From: Muribaculaceae bacterium
GTDB taxonomy: Bacteria > Bacteroidota > Bacteroidia > Bacteroidales > Muribaculaceae
Reading direction: 5' to 3'
Assembly (NCBI GenBank): GCA_023662835.1
Contig: JAMPII010000003.1
Location: 1 to 64,000, forward strand
DNA: 64,000 nucleotides
Position 1 is the stretch's first letter, and the number at the start of each line of letters is the position of its first letter. The translations under genes and the position numbers were made by a program. Shown here in pieces: positions 52,252-61,059 of the stretch. A model generated the notes under the pieces. The model did no database searches and was not told the DNA's origin. It was given only the letters and a program-made list of their open reading frames with translations.

Positions 52252-53586
52252 ATGGTAACATTAATGCTAATTGTGTTTGTTCTAGGCTATCTGATGATAG
52301 CTTTCGAACACGTGACGCATATCAACAAAGCTACATTCGCGCTTTTGATGTGCGGTTTATTATGGGCAATCTATGCCCTTGGAGTGTCCGATCCTGTTGT
52401 GACGCACGAAGTGCTGTCGGAGCGCCTGATAGTAGCCCTGGGCGACACATGCGAAATTGTTGTGTTCCTAATCGGAGCAATGACAATTGTCGAGCTAATT
52501 GACAAATATGGAGGTTTCGGACTCATTATCAATCGAATTCACGCAAAGAACAAACGCGAAATGATGTGGATTCTGTCTCTCGTTGCATTTTTTATGTCGA
52601 GTATTCTCGACAACATGACAACAACTATTATCATGGTAATGATGCTGCGTCGAATGCTCAGCGACGTAAAGGAACGCTGGTTATTTGCTTGTGTGATTGT
52701 AATAGCGGCAAATAGTGGTGGAGCATGGTCGCCAATTGGCGATATCACAACAATTATGCTTTGGATGAAGAACTACGTATCGTCGGTCGACCTTATTGTG
52801 AACCTGATTCTCCCCTGCATAGTGTCAGTTGTTGTTCCTACGTTCATCGCAACCCGAATGATCAAACCGGCTCCCATGGAATCGATAGTACCCGACCACG
52901 AACGCATTGGCTATCACTTAAACGAGCATCTGCCCCAATTGTCTCGTGCAATCCTTATATGCGGTGTTTGCGGACTGCTTTTCGTTCCAATCTTCAAGGC
53001 ATGCACCGGCCTGCCTCCCTACATGGGTATTCTGATTTCACTGAGTGTGCTTTGGCTTATCACCGAGCTGGTTGTTCGCCACTATAAACTCGACGGCAAA
53101 ATGGAAGGGCGTATATCGCAAGCGTTGAAATCGATCGACATGCCAACAATTCTTTTCTTCCTAGGCATTCTGATGGCCGTTTCCGCACTTCAGCAAGCTA
53201 ATATACTGACCCATATGGCACAATGGCTTGACGAAACAATCCACGAACCGTATATTATAAGCGGTATAATCGGTGTGCTTTCGTCGATAGTCGACAATGT
53301 TCCTCTGGTAGCGGCATGCATGAATATGTACCCAGTTGCAACACCAGATGCCGTTGGTTATGCAGCCTACTTCGTTCAGGACGGTTTGTTCTGGCACCTG
53401 CTCACATTCTGCGCAGGCGTTGGCGGCAGTATGCTGATTATCGGCTCGGCCGCAGGCGTTGTTGCAATGGGAATCGAAAAGATACCTTTTATGTGGTACT
53501 TGAAACGCATTTCATGGATGGCCTTCGCAGGCTATATTGCTGGTATAATATTTATCTGGTTTGAAACATTATTTATCACGATATAA
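52252..53586 (+). CDS. nhaD: Na+/H+ antiporter, NhaD family
   Basis: A 444-residue membrane antiporter with about 12 helices. ATFALLMCGLLWAIYALG, VVFLIGAMTIVELIDKYGGF, SILDNMTTTIIMVMMLR and ANSGGAWSPIGDITTIMLWM are typical of the NhaD/ArsB ion transporter superfamily; the DN.TT and NSGGAWSPIGDITT motifs form the ion-binding core. The last helices (GGSMLIIGSAAGVVAMG) complete the fold. It exports sodium for protons and so supports the sodium gradient that also drives the NSS transporters upstream. Monocistronic, with a bidirectional terminator after it. Confidence 0.93.
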   Translation: MVTLMLIVFVLGYLMIAFEHVTHINKATFALLMCGLLWAIYALGVSDPVVTHEVLSERLIVALGDTCEIVVFLIGAMTIVELIDKYGGFGLIINRIHAKNKREMMWILSLVAFFMSSILDNMTTTIIMVMMLRRMLSDVKERWLFACVIVIAANSGGAWSPIGDITTIMLWMKNYVSSVDLIVNLILPCIVSVVVPTFIATRMIKPAPMESIVPDHERIGYHLNEHLPQLSRAILICGVCGLLFVPIFKACTGLPPYMGILISLSVLWLITELVVRHYKLDGKMEGRISQALKSIDMPTILFFLGILMAVSALQQANILTHMAQWLDETIHEPYIISGIIGVLSSIVDNVPLVAACMNMYPVATPDAVGYAAYFVQDGLFWHLLTFCAGVGGSMLIIGSAAGVVAMGIEKIPFMWYLKRISWMAFAGYIAGIIFIWFETLFITI

Positions 53587-53612
53587 ACAATAGCATGTTG
53601 TTTCTGTTAAAA

Positions 53613-53641
53613 TAAGAGTAGGCCGATACGGCCTACTCTTA
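53613..53641. terminator. terminator between nhaD and bcp
   Basis: TAAGAGTAGGCC (53613-53624) pairs perfectly with GGCCTACTCTTA (53630-53641) around GATAC. A TGCTTTT tract follows on the plus strand, ending nhaD. Confidence 0.85.
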
Positions 53642-53662
53642 TGCTTTTAAAATAATTATATC

Positions 53663-54115
53663 ATGGAAATAGGAGACAAAATACCCGACTTCCTGGGTTA
53701 CGACACAAACGGCAAGCGCGTGACAGCCGACGATTTCAAAGGGCAAGCGCTGGTTATATATTTTTATCCAAAAGATAACACTCCGGGGTGTACGGCCGAA
53801 GCATGTTCGCTGCGCGACGGTGACGCTCAATTGCGCGACATGGGTTACACTGTTATCGGCATCAGCAAGGACTCGACGGCAAGCCATGTAAAATTTGCAG
53901 AGAAGTACTCGTTGCCGTTCATACTGTTGAGCGATCCCTACACGGAGGTGAATCAAGCTTTCGGAGTTTGGCAGAAAAAGAAAATGGCCGGGCGCGAATA
54001 TATGGGAACTGTCCGCACGACATTCGTTACCGACGCCGATCATATAATAACACACATCATAACAAAAGTAAACACCAAAGAGGCAGCCAACCAGATTGTT
54101 GATCTCGTAGGCTAA
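53663..54115 (+). CDS. bcp: thioredoxin-dependent thiol peroxidase
   Basis: A 150-residue peroxiredoxin of the Bcp/PrxQ class, which reduces hydroperoxides. FYPKDNTPGCTAEACSLRD carries the peroxidatic Cys and, five residues later, the resolving Cys. SKDSTASHVKFAEKYSLPFILLSD gives the rest of the active-site pocket, and KMAGREYMGTVRTTFVTD the final strand. Cytoplasmic. Single gene between nhaD and the metal-export pair. Confidence 0.95.
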   Translation: MEIGDKIPDFLGYDTNGKRVTADDFKGQALVIYFYPKDNTPGCTAEACSLRDGDAQLRDMGYTVIGISKDSTASHVKFAEKYSLPFILLSDPYTEVNQAFGVWQKKKMAGREYMGTVRTTFVTDADHIITHIITKVNTKEAANQIVDLVG

Positions 54116-54144
54116 GAGCCCATCTAATAATGCAAACGGGTTGC

Positions 54145-54185
54145 ATCCTGAATAGCCTAATTTTGCGGTTAAAACAATTCAGGAT
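54145..54185. repeat. 9-bp inverted repeat flanking the HMA promoter
   Basis: ATCCTGAAT (54145-54153) and ATTCAGGAT (54177-54185), 23 bases apart, lie on either side of the -7 box (54158-54165). The right arm ends directly before the HMA start codon, so it could be an operator or an RNA hairpin. Confidence 0.55.
54158..54165 (+). promoter_or_regulatory. -7 box of the HMA/P-type ATPase operon
   Basis: TAATTTTG, full TAnnTTTG match, 20 bases before the HMA start. It lies inside an inverted repeat (54145-54185). Confidence 0.6.
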
Positions 54186-54401
54186 ATGACACGAAAATAT
54201 AAGATTGAAGTTGACTGCGCCAACTGCGCGCTTAAAATAGAAGAAGCTGTTAAGAAAATAGCCGGTGTTAATGATGCATCGGTATCGTTCGTCATGCAAC
54301 GTATGAAGATCTCGTTCGCCGACGATGCCGACATCGAATCAATTACGACAACTGTTGTTAAAACCGCAAAAAAAATCGAACCCGGTTTTGCCCTCTTATG
54401 A
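54186..54401 (+). CDS. stand-alone heavy-metal-binding (HMA) protein
   Basis: A 71-residue soluble ferredoxin-like domain. The metal site is Cys11-Ala-Asn-Cys14, in VDCANCALKIEEAVKKIAG; the usual first Met of GMTCxxC is replaced by Asp. The rest (VNDASVSFVMQRMKISF, then IESITTTVVKTAKKI) is the normal betaalphabetabetaalphabeta order. It probably binds Zn, Cd or Pb and hands it to the ATPase. Its stop codon overlaps the ATPase start by four bases (ATGA), so both proteins are made in step. Confidence 0.93.
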   Translation: MTRKYKIEVDCANCALKIEEAVKKIAGVNDASVSFVMQRMKISFADDADIESITTTVVKTAKKIEPGFALL

Positions 54402-56296
54402 ATAAACGCCAACAAAGAATAGTGGCTAGGATTGTTATTACAATTCTAGGGGTCGTTGCTCTACACATTGCATCCTTACCGGCAATGGCCAATTTGGCAT
54501 TGTATCTTGTTCTATATCTGATTATCGGCTACGACATAATCAAAAAAGCGGTGCTTGGCATAGCACATGGCAGCGTTTTTGACGAGAATTTCCTAATGGC
54601 AATTGCTACAGTTGGAGCATTCGTTCTGGCCGTGTATGAGCGTAGCGGTGACTATCTGGAAGCGATAGCCGTGATGCTATTTTACCAAATAGGTGAGCTG
54701 TTCCAGAGCTATGCTGTTGGCAAAAGCCGAAAAAGCATCACCTCGCTGATGGATATCCGCCCTGATTACGCCAATATTGAGCGCGATGGGAAAATCGAAA
54801 AGGTTTCACCCGACGATGTTGCCGTGGGGAGCATAATTATAATACAACCCGGCGAAAAGATTCCTATCGACTGCATCATAGATGAAGGCACATCAACCCT
54901 CGACACATCGGCGCTGACAGGCGAGTCACGGCCTCGGAACGTCGGGCCAGACGACACCATTCTTAGTGGAAGTATCAATCTTTCAGGCGTACTGAAAGCT
55001 CACACAATTAAGGAATTCGACGACTCAACAGCATCAAAAATACTGGAACTTGTCGAGGATTCGGCTATGCACAAGGCCCGTTCTGAAAACTTCATAACTC
55101 GCTTTGCGCGTGTTTACACACCGTCCGTTTGCGCATCGGCTTTGTTGCTGGCCATTATTCCGCCGCTGATTCAGATTGCGGCCTATGGCTATCCAATGAA
55201 TTTTACAACATTCGAGACATGGGTTTACCGTGCTCTGACATTTCTGGTAATTAGCTGTCCGTGTGCTCTGGTAATCAGTATTCCGCTTACGTTTTTTGCC
55301 GGAATCGGGTGTGCGAGTCGACAAGGGATATTAGTGAAAGGGGCTAACATACTGGAAACATTGTCGAAGGTGAAAACTGTTGTTTTCGATAAAACTGGCA
55401 CGCTGACTAAAGGTGTGTTTCAGGTTATTGGTGTTCACGACGGAAGCGACAACAATGCTGACGGCGAAATGCTGCGCATGGCCGCGACCATTGAATCAAC
55501 ATCGACCCACCCGATTGCACAGTCGATAATAAAAGCCTATGGGAAGGGAATTGATCGCTCACTAATATCCGACATTCACGAAATAAGTGGACAAGGGATT
55601 GTCGCAAACTATAAAAACGCGACTGTGGCCATCGGCAACAAGAAACTGATGGATTCAACTGGGGTGACAACAGTTCCATGTAGCAGTGCCGGCACTATTG
55701 TGCATATTGCAATCGACAATCAATATAGCGGACACATTGTTCTGGGCGATGTTTTAAAACCCACCTCACGCGAGGCTATAACCGATTTGCGGCGGATAGG
55801 CGTGAAAAATATAGTTATGCTTACCGGCGACTCGTCGGACATTGCACGACAGGTTGCCAAAGCGATTGGCGTCGACGCGGTATACAGCGATATGTTGCCT
55901 GTCTACAAGGTAAAGAAAGTTGAACAGCTTATAAACCAGGAGGGAAAAGGGGAAAAATTGGCTTTTGTCGGCGACGGTATAAACGACGCACCCGTGCTCA
56001 CTCGTGCCGACGTTGGCATCGCGATGGGGGCAATCGGGAGCGACGCTGCGATTGAAGCTGCCGACGTTGTTTTAATGGACGACAATCCAGAGAAAGTTTG
56101 CAACGCAATACGCACATCGCGCAATTGTTTGGCTATAGTATGGCAAAACATATTGTTTGCTCTGGGTATTAAAGGTATATGTCTGGTTCTCGGCTTGTTC
56201 GGCATTATAAATATGTGGCTGGCAATCTTTGCCGATGTAGGCGTAATGGTTCTGGCTGTGCTGAATGCTATGCGGGCAATGATAGCGCCACGTTAA
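54398..56296 (+). CDS. zntA: heavy-metal P1B-type ATPase, ZntA-like
   Basis: A 632-residue metal-exporting pump with no N-terminal HMA domain; that role is taken by the protein encoded just before it. Key residues: TGES (174-177), CPC (287-289) in helix 6, phosphorylated Asp331 in DKTGTLT, STHPIAQS with the HP motif, and GDGINDAP. The final membrane region has FADVGVMVLAVLNAMR with an Asp like that of E. coli ZntA, pointing to Zn/Cd/Pb rather than Cu. The eight-helix layout is complete. Its 3' end overlaps the convergent TamB-like gene by four bases. Confidence 0.94.
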   Translation: MNKRQQRIVARIVITILGVVALHIASLPAMANLALYLVLYLIIGYDIIKKAVLGIAHGSVFDENFLMAIATVGAFVLAVYERSGDYLEAIAVMLFYQIGELFQSYAVGKSRKSITSLMDIRPDYANIERDGKIEKVSPDDVAVGSIIIIQPGEKIPIDCIIDEGTSTLDTSALTGESRPRNVGPDDTILSGSINLSGVLKAHTIKEFDDSTASKILELVEDSAMHKARSENFITRFARVYTPSVCASALLLAIIPPLIQIAAYGYPMNFTTFETWVYRALTFLVISCPCALVISIPLTFFAGIGCASRQGILVKGANILETLSKVKTVVFDKTGTLTKGVFQVIGVHDGSDNNADGEMLRMAATIESTSTHPIAQSIIKAYGKGIDRSLISDIHEISGQGIVANYKNATVAIGNKKLMDSTGVTTVPCSSAGTIVHIAIDNQYSGHIVLGDVLKPTSREAITDLRRIGVKNIVMLTGDSSDIARQVAKAIGVDAVYSDMLPVYKVKKVEQLINQEGKGEKLAFVGDGINDAPVLTRADVGIAMGAIGSDAAIEAADVVLMDDNPEKVCNAIRTSRNCLAIVWQNILFALGIKGICLVLGLFGIINMWLAIFADVGVMVLAVLNAMRAMIAPR

Positions 56297-59200
56297 TCAG
56301 GTAATATCTCTGTGCGTTTCTTGAAATCAATAAGATTGTCGGTGGCGACAGAATCGGCGGGGAGCGGCATAACAGAGTCGGGCAAAAGCTTAGTTTGCGT
56401 TTTCTTTTTGCGACGGAGAAAGTTGAACATATTGTCGAAATCGCGCTTAAATACCACCCCAACGCCCTGCGTTGTCAGAGCCGAACGAACAAAGTAGTTT
56501 TGGTCGTTATAACGGTTATAGGCTTTTAAGCGAATGTTACCTGAGCGGTTCAATAGATACTCCAGATCGAAATCGCCAATGAAGGCATTATTGTTCATTG
56601 ATTTATCGCGATAGCCAAAGTTTCCGTTAAATAGTAGGCGATTGTTCAACAAGTGGCTTGAAAGGGCAAGGTCTACTTCCATATCGGAGAAGTCGCCTTT
56701 TGAACTGCGGAAATTTGGCGATATTGACCATTTGTCGGATAATTGACCGAGGATATTACTTAATTGCGAGGATATGGTTGACGAAGCCACCGACATCAGT
56801 TCGTTGCCGCGAGTTGTGGAAGCCATGTAATCGGGGGTATAGAAACGGTTGAGCGCCAGAAGGTAAATGATTTGGCGATTCATCATTTCGGGCGTTGAAA
56901 CAATCGATTTCACTTTGCGATATATATCCTGTGTGAGAGTCGGGAAACCGAGGTCGAATGTGATTTCAGGCTGGCGCATATCGCCATTCACCATAAGCAA
57001 AGCCTGAACGGGAACATTTGTGCGATTGAGCTCCTTATCCTGCATGAATGATTCGTCAAGGTCGCTAAGGTTGGCGTTAAGTCCGAAAGCGGCTTTTATA
57101 TCGAGTTGAGCAGCAAGCGGGTCGCCACGGAAGGTTATGGAACTACCGGGAGTGATTGTAAAATCTTTAATTATAATATCTTGAAGCGTAAAATTGTAGG
57201 TGCCTTGAGTGAGGGTGTATGTTCCAAAAATTTTAAGCTCGTCGTCGGTCGACACATATTCCATTCGCATGTTGCCATTACCCCACGCGCGAATTTTGTC
57301 ACCACTTACCGGATCCATTATCAGATTCATCTCACCGTCGGGGTTAGCCGCTAGCTGAAGGTTGATTCTGTAGACCGAGCCGGCATCGTCGGCCTGCTGT
57401 GCCTTCTGTTGAAAGAACTGTTTTTTTATGCGGTTTACACTTGCGTCGTCGGGGTTTTCAACGGCCATAAGCAGATCGGTGTCGGCAATATGTCGGCTGT
57501 TGAACTGAAGGAATGTGTATTCGTCGGCTGTTATGTTGTCGTTTAGGGCGAATGTGAAAATTGAATTAGGAGCCGTAGCTATATCAATATTCATATCAAT
57601 CAAACCGGGAACACCTTTTATTGTTGCCGATCCGTTGCAGAACACGCGTCCAAACCAGTCGGGATTTTGCTGGCTATTGACATCAAAGAAAAGCAATTTA
57701 CGAGCATCTGTTATCCTGAATTCGAATTTTGGACGGCGGAAAAAGTCGTGGGTCAGCCAACCGTTAAGCCGAGCCGAGTTGCCATAGTCGTCGAACAGCT
57801 TCATGTTGTTGAATTCAATGCGGCCGGGGCGTATATGAACGGAATCGGATGTGTGGTAATATGTGTTGGTAAAATCCAGTTTCAGACGAAAGTTCTTGGC
57901 AAGAATATCACCGGCAAGATTTATGTCCTTGAATGTACCGAAAAGGTGGGCATAGCCGGAAGCATTGCCGGTTACTTGCGATGTGAATCCCGACATGAAT
58001 GGCTTCAGGAAACCGATATCCAGATTGTCGGCCTTAAACTCGATATCGAGCGAATCGGCCATAGGGAAAATTGCACCATCGACAAAACTGTGTTTTCCGT
58101 CGTCGCCGGTAATGTCGGCGTTTATAACAATACCTTTTGTTTCACCGTCCCAGTGGCTCTGAATTTCGGCATCGCCCAGTTTGGAATAGTTGTATTTGAA
58201 ATTATCGACGTGCAGACCCGGAGTTAAAAGCGACGGCTCTTTTGAGAACAGCCCCGAGGCATAAAACTTACCCGTTGCACGGCCGCCGAACATTGCGTTG
58301 TTGATTCCAAGAGTTTCGAAAATATAATCAAGGTCGATATCAAGCAATTCGAGGATGAGCTTGTCGAGCGGATTTTCCGATACGGCGCCATTGATTTTGA
58401 TGAACTGTCCGTTACCGCTAATATCGAAGTTGCTGACATCGATATACTTGTCAATGATGTTGATGCGTGCCGGGTGTACATTCCAGACCGTGTCGTTAAC
58501 AACAATTTTGCTTGGATTAATAAGTGTATTAGCCATCAAACCACCTGAAACTATTTTAGATACGCTAATATCGGTATTTATCGTACCGGCAAAGAGCCGG
58601 TGGGTGTCGGTTAACCAATTGGCCAAAACGTTTACGGAATCATTTTCTGCCGACAATTCAAGATTTATCAGCGTCGGCCCTTGTTTAGTAGGCATCGTTG
58701 TTGTTGCAACTATGTTACCTTTACGTTGTGTGCCTTCGATGTTTACTGCTATGTATGTTGAATCGATAAACTTATCTTTTTTAAGTAAATATGGCGCCTT
58801 TATTTGAGTTTTGAATGATTTGTTGTTTCCGTCGAGACTTGCTGTGATGTTAACCTGATGTACCAAATCGATAGGCGACTTCAGGAACGACATCCAACGG
58901 CTCATAGTTTGGTTGGAGCGAAGATCAAGATTCAACTTCACGTACTGGCTGTCGGTATCGGCCTTCTCCTTGTCTTCGTCATTGCTGGCAAACAGGACTG
59001 GCATAACAGGCGAAACGGAGCGGATAAATGCATCCTTCAGGCTAGTCAGCTTATAATTGCCGGAAATATTTCCGTCGAAAATATCGGAGTGAATGAGTCC
59101 ATATTGAGGCTTATGAGAATTGTATAAAGCCATCGTCAAATAGTTAAGCCCGACTCCATTCCCCAGGGTGTCGGTGAAAGCAAAATCGTAAATCTCAAAT

Positions 59201-60900
59201 TTGCCGTCGACATTATCAATATTATCGAACTCGGCAGAGGCGTTTACCGATGCTGAGGCTGAATACCCTTCATACTTTCCGGTAAGGTTAAGCGCACAGG
59301 GATTCAGGTTCGATATTTTAGCTGTAGTTTTCAACTGTTTTTTTGCTCTTATCGGATGCTCAAGTTCGGCATGGAAGGCAATATTTGCATATTCGTCGGT
59401 CAGGAGCAAATCGGCATCAGTTTTTATCCGGTTGTGATTGCATTTCAGCTTTCCGCCATTATAATTATGGCCTTTGAATGTGAAGTCGGCTATTTCGAGC
59501 AACATTTTACCAGCATTTAACTTATTATCGTCCAGCTTGTAATTGAGAAAGGACGAAGCTGTGGCAAAGCCAAGATCCGGATGCTGTAATGCTTTTTGTA
59601 AATTGAATTTATCGATTTTAAAATTGGCCTCACCGCTACCGCTGAACGGGAATATATCGCCTTTATAATCGCAGTCGAAACCGGCGCCGCCGCATTCTGT
59701 GTTGATTGTAACGCTCGCCTTACTGTTACTATTCTTTTTTATGTTGGCTGCAGCCTTCAGACTTACGTTACCTATAGAATCGATTATTGTCGACAGCTTT
59801 TTGTTGTCGACAATATGCGTGGCCAGCTGGTGGCCAGATATATTTGCTGTGAAATGGGGTACCAGAATCTCCAAGGAATCGGCAACAGCAACTCTCAGTT
59901 CAGCTCCTTTAATAGCCAAGCTGAGCAAATCGTTATTAACCGAATTAACAGTTAAATGGTTAAGGCTGATATCACCAAGCGTACCATCGGCGTCAAGTCC
60001 AGGCTTTAGCAATATGTTTGCATACTGCTCCGGAACGGGGACGAAATAGAACAGGTCGTGAACGTTGATCCTTGATTCGTCGGACAATTGGAACACAAAT
60101 TTCGAGTCATTATCAAACTTGCCGCTTTGGAGGTTTTTCCATATTGAAGCTTCTGCAATTTGGATCAAGCTACCGTTAGTCGCAATTGCCAAATCGGTTA
60201 CGTTTAATGATGAATCGTTGATGTTAACTATTGTTGATAAGGATTTTACTTCAAAACCGCTTCGCTCGCCCATTGCCAGACGTTTTACTTTTAAATGGGC
60301 GCCTTTATCGAAAATGTGGGGCAGTTTTATATCGGCTTTGAAATTGTTAACGGAAATGTGGTTTTTATTAAATCGCCCTGACTCACAAACAGTCGTGTCA
60401 GCCAATATATCATATGAAAAACTCCCTTTGCGTACAACAACGGAGTTTATAGCCAAATTAAACGTTTTTGGAGGGTATGTTCCGTCCCCTTTAAGCTTTT
60501 CGATTATAGGCGCGACATTCAACGGAGCGCTTACCGAATCGCGCCAAAGTTTTACCGATGGTGAAAGCAACTCAACATAGCTCACAACAATTTCGCGTTT
60601 GAAAAGGAACTTATCAAGACGGATACCTGCGCCTAATTTTCTAACACTCAAAATAGTGTCGGATTCAGGCAACACAACCGCAACATTATTAAGCGCAACG
60701 CGGCTAAAAGGCATAATTTCAGCCGATGCAATTGTCACCTTCGCACCGATGAGATTTGTCAGTTCCTTCTCCGCAACATCGGAAATACGCTGTTCAACAT
60801 TCCCAAGTGACAATAACACAAATGTCAACACCGGAATTATGAGCAACAGCACAGTGGCTGTCACTATGAAAAACCGTATTATTTTATAAATTCGCGACAT
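56293..60900 (-). CDS. TamB-like translocation/assembly module protein
   Basis: A 1535-residue protein anchored by an N-terminal transmembrane helix (residues 8-32). The rest is a very long stretch of repeating beta-strands, as in AsmA/TamB proteins that form a hydrophobic groove across the periplasm. The C-terminal DUF490/TamB domain (about residues 1150-1500) includes DIPGTPIKGVPGLIDMNID-like text, GTYTLTQGTYNFTLQDIIIKDFTITPGSSITFRGDPLAAQLDIKAAF-type strands and QLSNILGQLSDKWSISPNF. Expected role: lipid transport or outer-membrane protein assembly. It is convergent with the ATPase and has a -7 box (60967-60974) about 65 bases upstream. Confidence 0.88.
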   Translation of the reverse strand: MSRIYKIIRFFIVTATVLLLIIPVLTFVLLSLGNVEQRISDVAEKELTNLIGAKVTIASAEIMPFSRVALNNVAVVLPESDTILSVRKLGAGIRLDKFLFKREIVVSYVELLSPSVKLWRDSVSAPLNVAPIIEKLKGDGTYPPKTFNLAINSVVVRKGSFSYDILADTTVCESGRFNKNHISVNNFKADIKLPHIFDKGAHLKVKRLAMGERSGFEVKSLSTIVNINDSSLNVTDLAIATNGSLIQIAEASIWKNLQSGKFDNDSKFVFQLSDESRINVHDLFYFVPVPEQYANILLKPGLDADGTLGDISLNHLTVNSVNNDLLSLAIKGAELRVAVADSLEILVPHFTANISGHQLATHIVDNKKLSTIIDSIGNVSLKAAANIKKNSNSKASVTINTECGGAGFDCDYKGDIFPFSGSGEANFKIDKFNLQKALQHPDLGFATASSFLNYKLDDNKLNAGKMLLEIADFTFKGHNYNGGKLKCNHNRIKTDADLLLTDEYANIAFHAELEHPIRAKKQLKTTAKISNLNPCALNLTGKYEGYSASASVNASAEFDNIDNVDGKFEIYDFAFTDTLGNGVGLNYLTMALYNSHKPQYGLIHSDIFDGNISGNYKLTSLKDAFIRSVSPVMPVLFASNDEDKEKADTDSQYVKLNLDLRSNQTMSRWMSFLKSPIDLVHQVNITASLDGNNKSFKTQIKAPYLLKKDKFIDSTYIAVNIEGTQRKGNIVATTTMPTKQGPTLINLELSAENDSVNVLANWLTDTHRLFAGTINTDISVSKIVSGGLMANTLINPSKIVVNDTVWNVHPARINIIDKYIDVSNFDISGNGQFIKINGAVSENPLDKLILELLDIDLDYIFETLGINNAMFGGRATGKFYASGLFSKEPSLLTPGLHVDNFKYNYSKLGDAEIQSHWDGETKGIVINADITGDDGKHSFVDGAIFPMADSLDIEFKADNLDIGFLKPFMSGFTSQVTGNASGYAHLFGTFKDINLAGDILAKNFRLKLDFTNTYYHTSDSVHIRPGRIEFNNMKLFDDYGNSARLNGWLTHDFFRRPKFEFRITDARKLLFFDVNSQQNPDWFGRVFCNGSATIKGVPGLIDMNIDIATAPNSIFTFALNDNITADEYTFLQFNSRHIADTDLLMAVENPDDASVNRIKKQFFQQKAQQADDAGSVYRINLQLAANPDGEMNLIMDPVSGDKIRAWGNGNMRMEYVSTDDELKIFGTYTLTQGTYNFTLQDIIIKDFTITPGSSITFRGDPLAAQLDIKAAFGLNANLSDLDESFMQDKELNRTNVPVQALLMVNGDMRQPEITFDLGFPTLTQDIYRKVKSIVSTPEMMNRQIIYLLALNRFYTPDYMASTTRGNELMSVASSTISSQLSNILGQLSDKWSISPNFRSSKGDFSDMEVDLALSSHLLNNRLLFNGNFGYRDKSMNNNAFIGDFDLEYLLNRSGNIRLKAYNRYNDQNYFVRSALTTQGVGVVFKRDFDNMFNFLRRKKKTQTKLLPDSVMPLPADSVATDNLIDFKKRTEILPD

Positions 60901-60966
60901 TTGCTATTATAATCGTCTTGACATCTGATAGTTATGTAACAATATTGTTTAGATACATAAATCTTA

Positions 60967-60974
60967 CAAATTTA
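60967..60974 (-). promoter_or_regulatory. -7 box of the TamB-like gene
   Basis: Minus-strand TAAATTTG, full match, 67 bases before the start codon. A weak CAAG/CTTG at 60991-60994 lies upstream at a slightly short spacing. Confidence 0.55.
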
Positions 60975-61059
60975 CGCTATTTTTGTCAGTCAAGCTAAAA
61001 AGAAATGTTAAAAGCATACCCTGTGGGAAGAAGTCAACTAAAAGTAGTTGGCGAGACGG

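Noticed and set aside
56290..56296. Short convergent overlaps of genes (metA/Nudix, TlpA/VanZ, ATPase/TamB)
   Set aside because: Overlaps of 4-32 bases between convergent stop codons are common in compact genomes and carry no clear signal.
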